Shown: positions 42,242 through 53,203 of the stretch, piece after piece
How positions within the stretch are numbered: the first letter of the stretch is position 1
How the letters are laid out: every line of letters begins with the position of its first letter
Source of the DNA: Seiridium cupressi
Lineage: Eukaryota > Ascomycota > Sordariomycetes > Amphisphaeriales > Sporocadaceae
DNA: 64,000 nt
Assembly (NCBI GenBank): GCA_036674765.1
Contig: JARVKI010000022.1
Span: forward strand, 310,001 to 374,000
Direction: 5' to 3'
Program-made: the position numbers and the translations under genes
The notes under the pieces: model-generated
Told to the model about the DNA's origin: nothing
Databases searched by the model: none
Seen by the model: the letters and a program-made list of their open reading frames with translations, nothing else

Positions 42242-45200
42242 CGACTTGCAACGATAAAATTTATCTTCGACTCCATAGTGTCGGTGTCTTTCCCGTTCGG
42301 CGATCGTTCTCTTTGGATTGGGCTCCCGGTCACCATGTTGGGAAGTGGTGGTCCAGTGGATCTGGCGTCAAGGTTAGATGGTCGATTAAGGAAATTGGTC
42401 ATCAAAAAAAGCAATCTGCTCTAGCAATCAGAGTTCCACGGCCTAGTGGCGGAACCATAACTGGTACTTTACGGGTATACATTTAATATTCATGAACTTG
42501 GTTGACATCTTTCATGCCTTCCTGGTGTTGACATGTATCCATCCTCTCACGTCTCATTCAGGGCTCTCGTGTTGGTGTTTTTCCATCCCGATTCGGCTGC
42601 TTACCTTTCTCGCCGTTGGCTTGACTGTCTACAGTAAGCCCAGATCGGGATAACTCCATGATTCGACCTTTCGTGGGCAGGTTCGATACTGGGAACCGTT
42701 CGTTATCCCGGTTTATATTTAAGCACAATGACGAGCAAGCGACGCGTGTAAGTTCAAGGGTAACATAATCAGACATTCAACGAGAGCCAACAGGGAAGAA
42801 CGCGAAGCCTATCTAGGCGCTGCTGGTCTGTGATTCTATTCGACTACTAGGGGAGCCCTTCAGCACCTTCCACAGAATGCCTGAGACCAGTAATGGAGTC
42901 TCAGCATTGCATTGTATATTGCGGATGGCCATTGTGCAATGCACGTTCCTACCGCGAGTTGCGATGGCGTGCGAGTTGATGTCTGCATGGAGGCCAAATC
43001 CACATGAGGACGCCATTCGTGACAACGTGAGGATATTAAGTTTGCGGCGCAACCAGAGAAACGTAGCGTTTACGCATTTGACGATGGGCGTTTAGTCCTA
43101 TTTTCAGTGGGAGAGAGAAGAGAGATTGTATGAGATCGAACATCCTCCCTCGTGCGATCAAATTTAACACTCAAGCAGACGTATGAACCGCTAGCTGCTC
43201 GGCTCGGCCTCTTATACCCTCATTATACGGAAATTGCGTCATCGAATCAGGGATTCCCATAGAAGACAGATTTATGCGAGTTTCCCTGACTACCTAAGTA
43301 GGCCGTCAGCGCCAGTCCAGATACCACATTCAAGACCGAGCTGCGCCGCTTCAAGCCTGGACATGCCAGGGCCTGCACACACGATCCCTACGCACTAGAC
43401 CACATTAGTAGTATATAATAGACTGGCTGCACAGAGAAATTTTCTACGGAAGGTATTTATTATTAACACACGAAGACCGAAGCCGCTTTAAGTAGGCGTA
43501 AGGAATAGACGGGTAATGTCGGACGGCATCTGAACTCCTGGCTTGTACAATGGTTCTGTGCATAGGTACCTTACAAACTTGCCCTGATTGCATAAGTAGA
43601 CGGTGTCTACTTACCGCTTCCTGTTATAATGCAATACTAAGAGGCTGGAAAATTAACAATATGCTGCTGTTGTATGCGACGCAGCTCATTGACTTTAGAA
43701 GGGGTGTAATGGTGCACTTGTCCCCGAGAACTCGACCAATATCACACGCACCGGCACCCTGTGGGCTTTAGGGTTCGACATCTGCTTGTAAATGGCGTCA
43801 AGGCTAATACGAAGGCCACTCTCCATTCTATCTGTGTTATCCGTTACGCGCCCCTCCTTCAGCTCTTTCACCACCTTTCACTCCCATCTGACTCGTTCAT
43901 TGGAAACGCTCTCGGTTCATGACTGGTGTTTTGGATGACAAAACGCCACGCCCTCAACTGCAGCAGGGTGGAACGTTTTGGTGAATAATGAAATATCATG
44001 TTATGATCCTTATGGTGGTTAATAGCGTGCCGCTCGAGTTTTCGTATCGACGTATTCACACAATGATCCAATTCTACAACAAGCAAGCGTTCCCATTCTA
44101 CCCCAAAACTTGGAGTTCTTGGGGATTGGCAGTCCGCCGTTGGCAGCTCGTACAATCTGCTCATCTTCGACTTCCAAGGAGATGTTAACAGTGTTCCCGG
44201 CAACTTCGTTGCTTTGACAGATTTCTGAAAGTTCTGCCTACAATGTACTAAGATTTGTTTCGGAAGACCCTTCTCAAGTAGACGAGTCTGTGAATTCAAC
44301 TTCGTAAAAACACTATTAGCTGGAGTTTACCGCTCCATAACAAAATCGGTATCAATAGCCAGGAATGCGGGCGACCAAGCAAGGGCAGGATCGCTTCAAG
44401 GCTCATTCTTCTCTGAGAGAAGAGGGCACACACGGTTGAATGGATGGTTAGATTTTTGGTTCGTAGTCGCAGTCAATTAAGGATGATTGAATTTCGCGAT
44501 GAATTGATGGTTGGGAGAGCATGGGCAGAAACGCAGAGTGGAATCGAGTTTAATGGCACTCAGCGGTATGATGAAAGATGCATGACCTACCACAGAGCGC
44601 CTGGTGCTCGAATGCGGGATGGAGTTGGTTGTATAACCACATTATCGATACCATTACACTGCCGCTCCCTCCTTGTTGCTCTACTCCAGGGGGAGTCTTG
44701 GTGGTCTGTTTCCGTGGCCTCATTAGCTGTGATTTCAATCGAATCCATTCCTCATACGTGATGGTGATCAAGTACGTCTTCTCAATGGCGAAACCGCCGA
44801 ACTGTCTAGTCCTGTAAAGTAACATGGTAGGCTTTGCTGCGAGTCCTTTGACGCGATAGAAACTTGAGCAACAAACAAGCTATGCGGTTGGACACCCAGG
44901 CCGGTTGACACTGGATAAAGAGACAACCCACGTGATCGAATTTCTCACATTAACTGGTCACATTGCCTCTGCCAGCTCAAGTATTCGTAGATGACCAGCA
45001 TTTACAACTTTGACCTGACAGGAGTTGGGATGATCTTATTGACTGTACGAGCTGCGACGAGACCCTTGGGGGCCGCCCCTTACCACGAATGCTCGAGGAC
45101 GTACCAAGATCTCACTTTAATGGAGCCCTCAAGGGTTCAATAATCACAACAGCAAGCCCTCTTGATTCATATCATGAGGCTAAACCATGAATCGGCATAA

Positions 45201-48058
45201 TCTACCCCTCTTCTCTGGCGTGGTGGCATCATCCATCGATAAAATCTCTTGCCTTTCCAACAGCGCCTGGCAGCACTACGGTGCTATTGGCTGCTTACCA
45301 TGAAAAGGAAAATGATCTTATCGAAACACCGCAGCGCTCAAACAAGTCAGTCGACGTGTATCCGTTCTCAATTCTACGGTGACAGGAGCAAGGCCTTGGA
45401 CTTGCTTTACCTAGACCGTAAGAAGCTTGCTACCATTACATGGAATATCACATGGGGCTGGGTGATGGGATGTTTGCTATACATTGATCCAAGTTATGGA
45501 GACGGGCTGTGCGCTCAGCTACATAACAGTAAATCCGGGGAGGACAAGGAATCCAGGCTCGAGGGCGACCCCTTATTCGCTCGTATCGGTTAGACCCATC
45601 TTCGACTAAGATTCTCTTCCTTCTTTAGTTTTGACACACTCATGTATGTGATAGGATCACGTCGACACCGCATAGGCGAGGTGAACCATGAAAGGATGTT
45701 GGTCGCTCCTGCGAGCTCAGAGCTTCATTAATCGATAGTTGACTGATTAATTGATGGGATCTCACGTAAGCTTGTGCACACCTCACGTTGCCATTCGTGG
45801 ACGAGATTCATCGAGCTCGGGCTGCTTTTTCATACCAACTCGCTCTAGGCCCCAAAATGGCATAATTCACTGCATGACTCGGTAACTACGCCCATGTTTG
45901 CTTTGCGTCACCTGGGAAGCTTCAAGACATGATGCACAAATGGTCCGTGAGAAAACCGTGGCTACTTCGCAGAGTCGATCTGCACTAAGCAAATCTATCG
46001 ACGGTAGGGTGCTTGAACGGCCCGACCACTCTTGCCCTAGCTAGCGAAATTCACGACGGTAGCAATGTTGGGATGACCGGCTATAGGGCTGAACTGACTG
46101 ACTGTAGGCGCGTCGAACTATTTGATGCGCATTACGGCTGAGTGTTGTATTGCACCACGTGGTGCAAGTTGTAGCTGCACCTCTGACTGCATGGTGTTTC
46201 ATTGGCGAAAAGAGAAGCTCGGCGCCACACATCGATGAGCCCGAGGAGATGTGTCAAATATGCATCACCTCTTATGCAGCCGGGCTATGATCTTGCAGCA
46301 GCGACTTGAGAGCTGGCAAATGACGGTAATTTACACATGTTGCAGAGGCTGTCTCTTGTGGGCTGGAGCCCAAGGATTCCACCCTAAGAGAGGGGACGCT
46401 TGTGCTACAATGGTATAACTCCACCAGGCTCCGACGGGATGCGCTTGGGCCTTTTTCTACAGAAAATGTCAGGGTACAAGCGTGGATGACATGCGTGGCA
46501 CGTTGATTTCGAGGGGATGTCGTAAATGTTGACTCCCGGGAACCATTGTCACTTCTGACAGTTCGACCGGCCCTTTTTTCTTGTCTTACGACGCTATTTA
46601 ACATTTACCCCCAGCCGAAAGGCATCTCCCGTTGTGTTATGCAACCGAAGGTTCTTACATAGTTTGGGTGAGTAACGATGTAACGGTGTTCTCGGTCACG
46701 CGGTGAATCAGCAAACCTTACATGTAGTAGTAGTGACCACCCATGAGGCAAAAGTCCCGCCGGTTCTCGCGGTGCCTTTCCTGCGCCAAGAAGCAGGCAG
46801 GGACCAGGCAGGGACCAGGCAGGGACCAGGCAGGTATGCAGTCAGATCATACTACATACTACGTAGGATAAATCAGGTTTGTGTGGACGGGTTGGAGGCT
46901 CCAGCAATAAGCATGACAGGGGAGCAAAAGACAAACTTCATGCCAAGCTTTCTGCGTCTGTGGGGACCGCAAGATTAAATGTAGAGCGGAAAAGGAGCCC
47001 AGCGGCCGGACCCCGTCAGTAATTTGCCGAGTGCGTACTCTGTGACGCAGCGTTTGGTTGACCGACAAGAGTCTGTCTGGCAGACTACCTGGGGAGGATA
47101 TGAATGGGCACGGGGCGACTCACTACATTACATACATGCAGGTATGGCCCTCCCCTATTGTGCCGCCGTTGGGCCACTCGAACGGGGAAATGAGCATGTC
47201 GGTTTTCAATAGACAAAAAGCACGAAATACCGCGCTAAACTTTCCCAGAGGCTTCCATGTCAGCACAAGCATGCACCATACAACGTTTAGCCAGGGGCAC
47301 CTCTCAGCTGCGCCAATAGCCATGAGCCCCGGCAGCTGAAGGAGGCTCAGCCCGTCTCTCATTTCTGCAGGGATCTCTGCGGCTGGCCTCTGGTTCGCCG
47401 GCTACTTCCAGTCTAGTTAGATCACAGGATGCTTGCTCCTTTCGTTTCTGGAGCAGGCGGGAGATTAACCTTGCCCGGCGGACCCATGCGAAACCCGCAA
47501 ATCCATGGGCCGTCGACGCGCCCAAGCGACTTGGCCGGGCGATTCCCATCGCAGAGTGCGCCCGGTTCTGACAAAGTCTATTTCCAGTAAGCCCGCTGTA
47601 ACTTGATCGAGGTAATTGTGTGGGTGTGGCACCGCGCCGCAGATAGACAGCGGCCCAATTCGCCGTATCCTGCCTAGGCTCAGCTCGAGTCCGGGGCTCT
47701 GCCTGCGCTCTGCCTGCGCTCATCACCATCGTGGGCGCGCCATGATAGAGGCGCCCCGTGCTGTGCCGCTTTCCCTCACTAACTAGTTGCTCCTTCTCAT
47801 CGTCGCCGCCGTGTCTCTCTTTTCTCCCTCCTTCTCACCACCCAGTCGGCGCCTCCAAGACACTTTCGTCTACCACAGTCTTTTATCCAACACGTCAGCC
47901 TGAAGGCACATACATCACACTCCTTATAACTCACACACTCCTTCCTGTAGAGCCTCACCCGCGGTTTCTATATCCACTCTTTCGACGCCCACCGAACGTC
48001 CAGTGTCTCACTGTCTCGAAAATAAAAACTAATCCACATAATATCATATCTGCTCAAG
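42242..48058. other. gene-poor stretch, 42.2-48.06 kb
   Basis: The longest stretch without a supportable gene, 5.8 kb. Short frames occur on both strands, for example 43868-44299 (-), 44444-44761 (+) and 45249-45593 (+), but none has recognisable motifs or a coherent splice model. I see no transposase, reverse transcriptase, terminal inverted repeat or strong C-to-T decay. A small tandem repeat lies at 46797. The last 300 bp are pyrimidine-rich leader of the following GPI protein gene. Non-coding RNA genes cannot be excluded. Confidence 0.5.
46797..46834. repeat. 11-bp tandem repeat, 3.4 copies
   Basis: The unit GCAGGGACCAG is repeated three times exactly, plus a partial fourth copy. It lies in the gene-poor region. 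A useful length marker, with no function evident. Confidence 0.8.
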
Positions 48059-49048
48059 ATGCGCTTCACCATCTCCGCTGCTCTTCTGGCCTTTGCTGCC
48101 ACTGCCTTCGCGCAGACTGATGGCTTCGATGCCATGACCGCTCCCCTCAAGGACGAGGAGGTCCCCGCCGGCACGACCTACAGCATCAAGTGGCAGCCTA
48201 CCGACGCCTACGACGGCAGCACCGTGACCCTGTCTCTGCTCGGCGGAGACACCGCCTCAACTCTCCTGGACCTTGGTGCCTTTGCTGGTAAGTCGCCCTC
48301 GGATACGAACATACGAAGGAGTAGCTGCTAAGTGATTTTTGACAGAGGGCGTTGACAACTCTGCTGGTGTCTACGAGTGGCCCGTCGCCTCTTCTCTGGG
48401 TTCTGCCGTCACCTACGGTATCAAGATCACCCTGGACAGCAATACGGCCATCTTCCAGTACTCGTAAGTAACTTCTAGAAGTGTTGCTTTATGCCCTTTG
48501 TGGTCTGTTTTTGGGAGTGGCCTCCTCCTGGTTGAGCGTTCTTGCTCTTGGAAAATGAACTTCAACTCCCGATAATTTGCCAGTCTCTCTCGAAGGACCA
48601 AATACTAACACAAAGATCTCGTAGATTCCCATTCCACATCACTAGCAGTGGAAGCGCTGAGATTTCTTCTTCTTCTTCTTCTTCTTCTTCTTCTTTGAGC
48701 GCTGCTGGGTACCCAACCTCGGGCTCCTACTCCAGCTCTGCTGCAGCAACTTACCCGGTGACTACGGCCTCGTCTGCCCCCGTGTCTACGGCCGTCGTGA
48801 TCAGCACCACCAGCACCAGCTCTAGCTATTCCACTTTTGCAACCGTCACCGCCTCTGGATCTGCCGGTAACTCGAGCGCCACCTACAGCGCCAGTGCCTC
48901 GGCATCCACTACCCTAAGCACTGCCAGTCACTCGGCCAGCTCTTCTGCCTCCAGCACTCCCACCGTCGTTACCACCAACGGTGCTCCTCGCGCCGCAGCT
49001 GGCTCTCTGGCATTGATCGGTCTCGTGGCTGCTGTTTTCGCGTTGTAA
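48059..49048 (+). CDS. GPI-anchored Kre9/Knh1-like Ser/Thr-rich cell-surface protein
   Basis: Predicted surface protein of the same class as that at 10.05-10.8 kb. Exons 48059-48287, 48346-48463 and 48625-49048 (256 aa). A signal peptide (RFTISAALLAFAATAFAQ) leads to the Kre9-like immunoglobulin-type domain (about 20-115; PAGTTYSIKWQP, GVYEWPVAS, YGIKITLDS, FPFHITSSG). A run of ten Ser, encoded by (TTC)n-type repeats, opens a long Ser/Thr/Ala stalk. The C-terminus (APRAAAGSLALIGLVAAVFAL) is a GPI-anchor signal; omega likely at the preceding Asn-Gly. The second intron, 161 nt, is long for this genome. Family clear; role unknown. Confidence 0.88.
48664..48693 (+). repeat. (TTC)10 microsatellite coding for poly-Ser
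   Basis: Ten TTC units, read in frame as TCT codons, give ten serines at the border of the Ig-like domain and the Ser/Thr stalk. Unit number can be expected to vary between strains without breaking the frame. Confidence 0.85.
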
Positions 49049-50526
49049 GCGCTGCATCATCTCGCATCTCTGCCTTCGGCATGGTATCGTTTTCTTCGCA
49101 ACTGGTCATTGGCTAGGTCTCGTTGGTCCTCTCTATGCATATCCTCGGAAACCGGTCGGTCAAAAAAGAAAGGGACAACAATTCAATTCGCCCATAGTTT
49201 TGGCTCTGGCCGGCGTTGATCTTTTTTTGCATTTATATTTACTGTTTGCATGTGTACATGATCGAGATTCGGGGCAGTGTCTAAGATGGCGGTTATAACT
49301 CTAGAGCTGTTTCAATACAAAATATGATATAAAACCTCCATGCCCAGTGTCAAAGCCAACCCTTGCATGCGCTTCAACTGTTTTTGCGAACGGTATCTAG
49401 CAACCGGACCCTGGAGGCAATGACACGTTGTCGACAAACAACATATGTAGTAATATAACGATACACTGATAAGGAACCTGGGGTACATACTATCTTCAGC
49501 ACACCTCGCTTCTCTATCGTCTACTACAGCTCTTGGCTACGTGATTGATTGTCGCACAACGTTTTCCTAGCCACACGCATTAGGACTAGCATTTGGCACA
49601 TTCTAGCACAAGCATAATCAGAACCAACCAGTGTTTGTGCTATCTGTGAGTATAACCAAAAGATTTCCGTTTTTGGAGTCGATCTCAACCTGTGGTTGGT
49701 CGGGATCCGTGTGCAGTCCCGATCCGGCAGGCGACGTCGACGATCAGCGGGGTCTACATGCCAAATGAAAACGTATACCCCAAGGCTACCGCACTGACTC
49801 AATACGATGCACGTCGTCATCTGATGTCGATAATACCGATCAACAAGATGACCTCACCTCATTACTGGGTATCTTTGAAGAGTTTTGCGGAATGTCGAGC
49901 AGGCCGGAGCAAGAGGAAAAAGGGAAATAAAAGGAGCGGGGTTGGTGAGGTACCGTAGGTTTGTGTCGCGTGTCCCCAGTTGGACCTTGTAGGTAAGAAG
50001 TACGATTCGGGTATGTCCGCACTGAGTTGCGTACAGCTTGAAGCCATGACACCATTTAGGCGAATGAGAGGACTTCCGAGAGTTCGGTTCCCTCGAAAAC
50101 GCTAAAAAGAAGGTTGGCATTGAACTGCAGCTTTGGCTGAAAGTATAGCAGCAGCTCGTTGGCTAGTGACCACACTAGCGCGCTCTCTCTTCCTCATGTA
50201 GATTCGAATCGTGGCGGGAAAAAGCGGAGTGGGTAAAACCACACCGCGCCTTCACATCTGACATCTGGCATGGCAGCACGACCATGAGACTACGAGCGCG
50301 GAATAATACTCCGAGGTACAGGCACACGAGCAACTATTGAGATAGCCACACAACCATAGACACTGGGATTGGTTACATATGACGTTATCATTCTATTATT
50401 TACTAAGTACTTTGACCAGCCAAAAGGTATCTTCCAATCTCCATCTGGCCCATTTACCAAAGTGTATCCCAGAAACCCACGCCTTATCACCCGCTGAACA
50501 ATTCAATCAAAATCTTAGAAAGCGCC
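49049..50526. other. convergent intergenic, GPI protein and nitrate transporter
   Basis: 1.48 kb between two 3' ends. No gene, repeat or structural RNA recognised. Confidence 0.5.
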
Positions 50527-52184
50527 TCAGTGGCCCCCAATCTGGCCCGTAGGCAAAGGCTTCACCCAAGAGAATAGCAAGTTCATGACGATCGTGATGA
50601 TGCCTATAATCCAAAATGCCCTGGCATAATCCGTGCCATTGTCCATGAACCGGAAAATGATGGCAAAGATGACACCACCAAGGTTACCACCCGCGCCAGT
50701 AGTGCCAGACACGAAACCATTGGCATGTGGGTGGACGTGAGGCACGAGGGAGAAGTTGGCTCCATTACCGGCCTCCAGGAAGATCGCCATCAGCGCGATT
50801 AAACCGAACATGGTGGACTGGTCGTGCGGGTCAATCTTGCCAATGATGATGAGAAGGAGACCAGTCATGCAGCCACAGACCACGATCCAAATCTTCTTTC
50901 CCCAAAGACTGCGGCCGGTTGCTCTGAAGATGATGTCGCTGATCATTCCACCCAAAGGCCGAGTGACGAAGTTCAGAAAGCCGAACATGGCGGCCCAGTT
51001 GGAAGAGTTGGTCTGTCCCAGGGACGGGAAATTCTTCAAGTAGTATGCGCCCAGGATAGAGTTGACTGAAAGCTCGCCACCGAAAGAGCAGAAGTAGGTG
51101 GCGACGTGGAAGGCTGTCTGCAGCGAGAGCAAAACTCTCATGCCTTCCTTGAAGGACGGCTTGGCGACGATCTCACCCTTGGCAGTCTCGAGCATCTCAT
51201 CTTTTGAGAGAGCAGCTTCGTGGTCGTAGTTGGCGCCATTTCTGTGCTCTAGCTTCTTGTCCTTCTCCTCACTGGCAGGATAACCATGTGAGCTGTCCTT
51301 ATCGGTCACAGCTCCCGGGACGTCGACAACACCGCCAGCCGGAGTCTGGACACCGTGGTTATGGAGGTTCTCGTTTGCATGTAGGTGTCTTTCAGACCAT
51401 TTGCCGGTTGGTGTGTCAGGGCAGAGTAAGATCATGCTCAGGGCGGTGGCGATGACAAGGATTAGAGGAACAATGAAGGTAACACGCCATGCGGCACCAT
51501 CAGAGTATCCTCGACCCCTCAGAGAGTCGAAAACAGCTGGCATGATAAAGTAGGTGACACCTCCGCCAGCGTTTCCCCACCCACCAGTTAAAGCATTTGC
51601 AGTGCCTACGACGTTTTTATCGAAGAAGCCTGTCGACCAGACCATGCAGGGAACGAAAGCTCCGCCTAATATACCAATAAAGAAGCGGCTGACGTAGAGA
51701 CCAGTTGCGTCGTGAACCAGAGGTGCAAGGCCGAGAGGAATGCTGCCGACAAGGAGCAATCCAGCAAATACCCATCGTGGCCCATACCGATCGCAAAGTG
51801 GCCCAGCCACGAACCGAATAAGAAGACTAACAATCACAAGTCAGTCATCCGCTCCATCCTAACAAGAGTGTAACAAGACTCACGTAGCACAGAGGGACAC
51901 AATGTTTGAGTTGGCTACTTCAGCGGATGAAAGCCCGAGATTGGTTTTGATGGTATGAGACAACTGGAGGCATGTGAGCAATTGTTATAGCTAGAGTAAT
52001 GGACGGGATTGCCACCTACGAGCGGAGGAAAGGTGTACCAAGCCCAGAATGCTACCATGAATCCGAACCACGAGAAGAAGAAAACTCGCCCATATACATT
52101 GATGGGGTTGAAAAATGGCACCGAACGGGCTTTGCGGTTGATCGGGTTTATCTCCGGAGCGGACCAGAGGTATGAGACCTTCAT
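50527..52184 (-). CDS. nitrate/nitrite transporter (NNP family, CrnA/NrtA-like)
   Basis: Plasma-membrane proton symporter of the major facilitator superfamily that takes up nitrate. Exons 52020-52184 (-), 51884-51963 and 50527-51826 (514 aa). The start gives [20 protein letters not shown], the usual fungal NrtA opening. The first helix is [20 protein letters not shown]. Nitrate signature 1 is [16 protein letters not shown] and signature 2 [19 protein letters not shown] followed by [12 protein letters not shown] long hydrophilic loop (about 235-310) sits between helices 6 and 7, as in fungal members. The neighbouring nitrate and nitrite reductase genes often clustered with it are absent here. 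Regulation by nitrogen source is likely; candidate sites upstream are listed separately. Confidence 0.95.
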
Positions 52185-52446
52185 CTTGTCTGGTAACTTT
52201 AAGACGACGAGGCCGGGCCAGATTGATGGCAACAAGTCAGGACGATGATACTGAACCTCTATCGAGTGCAGAGCGCAGATGATAATAGTAGAGTTTACCC
52301 TGGCGATCTGTTCACATATATAGGTTCAAGCCTCAGAGCTCTCGGTCGGTATCACGTCGAAGTGCCTGCAACAAGCATCTCCGGATTTCAACTTCAATGT
52401 GGGCCAGACCGTGCCAGATCCTCCACAATAACCCAAACTGGTCTTT

Positions 52447-52454
52447 TCCGCGGG
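52447..52454. promoter_or_regulatory. NIT4/NirA-like site upstream of nitrate transporter
   Basis: TCCGCGGG matches seven of eight bases of the N. crassa NIT4 octamer TCCGCGGA, 263 bp before the transporter start. NIT4/NirA is the nitrate-specific activator. A single near match, so tentative. Confidence 0.35.
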
Positions 52455-52985
52455 AGAGCCCTGTGGGGATGGTCCCAGTTTGGGTATGACGCTAGCCTTT
52501 CGTCTAGGAACACTGATGGAATACCGGGCGGGTATTTGACGATAGGTCTAGTGATTCTAGCAGACGATTGACAGACCGGATTGATGGGAGAAGGTTTAGT
52601 GAACTCAATGGTGATTTAGAGCAATAGCACGAGCTGAGTCCAGTGTCGATCCTCGATAAGCATGTGCAGTAATATGATGTAGGGTATTTCGATACAAGAT
52701 CCAAACACGCTTGGGACGTCGTCAAGGATTCGACCTCCGATGATGACTGCTGCAAGAGGTATTTGGGTGTATTGAGTGGTTGTTGGCTGCTTTGAACATT
52801 GAGGGCAGAATCCTCGTACTTCTCTCTCGGGGTTCTGCTTTTGTGTTTTTAGAGCAGTGACCGGGTCTAGCACCCAAATTCACAGCTGACAGCAGCTCTG
52901 ACTGAGAACCAGAGGCGCCTGGGCTCATCAAAGTATCCCACGTTCGCAGGGAAAAAGAATGCCTGTGTGGAATTTCGCATCTCCG

Positions 52986-53203
52986 TTATCATGCTTCTGG
53001 GCGCGATAAGTGCCGGCTAGGAGACGTCACTAGACTCAATATAGTGAGAAGACAAGCACTCCAGGTGGTGTAGATGGGCTTTAGCTTGTCTTGAGCTGGA
53101 TAAGGGATGATAAGAGCAAATGTTGTGTGTTGTAACTGACGCCAACGCTTATCTCTCCGTATGTTGGAACGAAAATAGTCGGATCCACCCGCCCAGAGAT
53201 AAG
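52986..53203. promoter_or_regulatory. GATA-site cluster upstream of nitrate transporter
   Basis: Six GATAA cores in either strand: 52986-52991 (TTATCA), 53005-53010, 53099-53104, 53108-53114, 53148-53154 and 53197-53203. A further TGATAA is at 52280-52285. GATA is the target of AreA/NIT2, the global nitrogen activator. The cluster is 0.8-1.0 kb before the transporter start. Confidence 0.45.

Noticed and set aside
45249..45593. 114-aa frame in the large gene-poor region
   Set aside because: Begins at TTG, has no ATG in good context and no recognisable similarity.
42242..48058. Decayed transposon (RIP remnant)
   Set aside because: Base composition is not strongly AT-biased and no terminal repeats or transposase fragments were found by eye.
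50195..50215. GATTCGAATC, tRNA B-box-like
   Set aside because: No matching A box, acceptor stem or anticodon arm around it. Similar fragments near 42680 and 43772 also fail.
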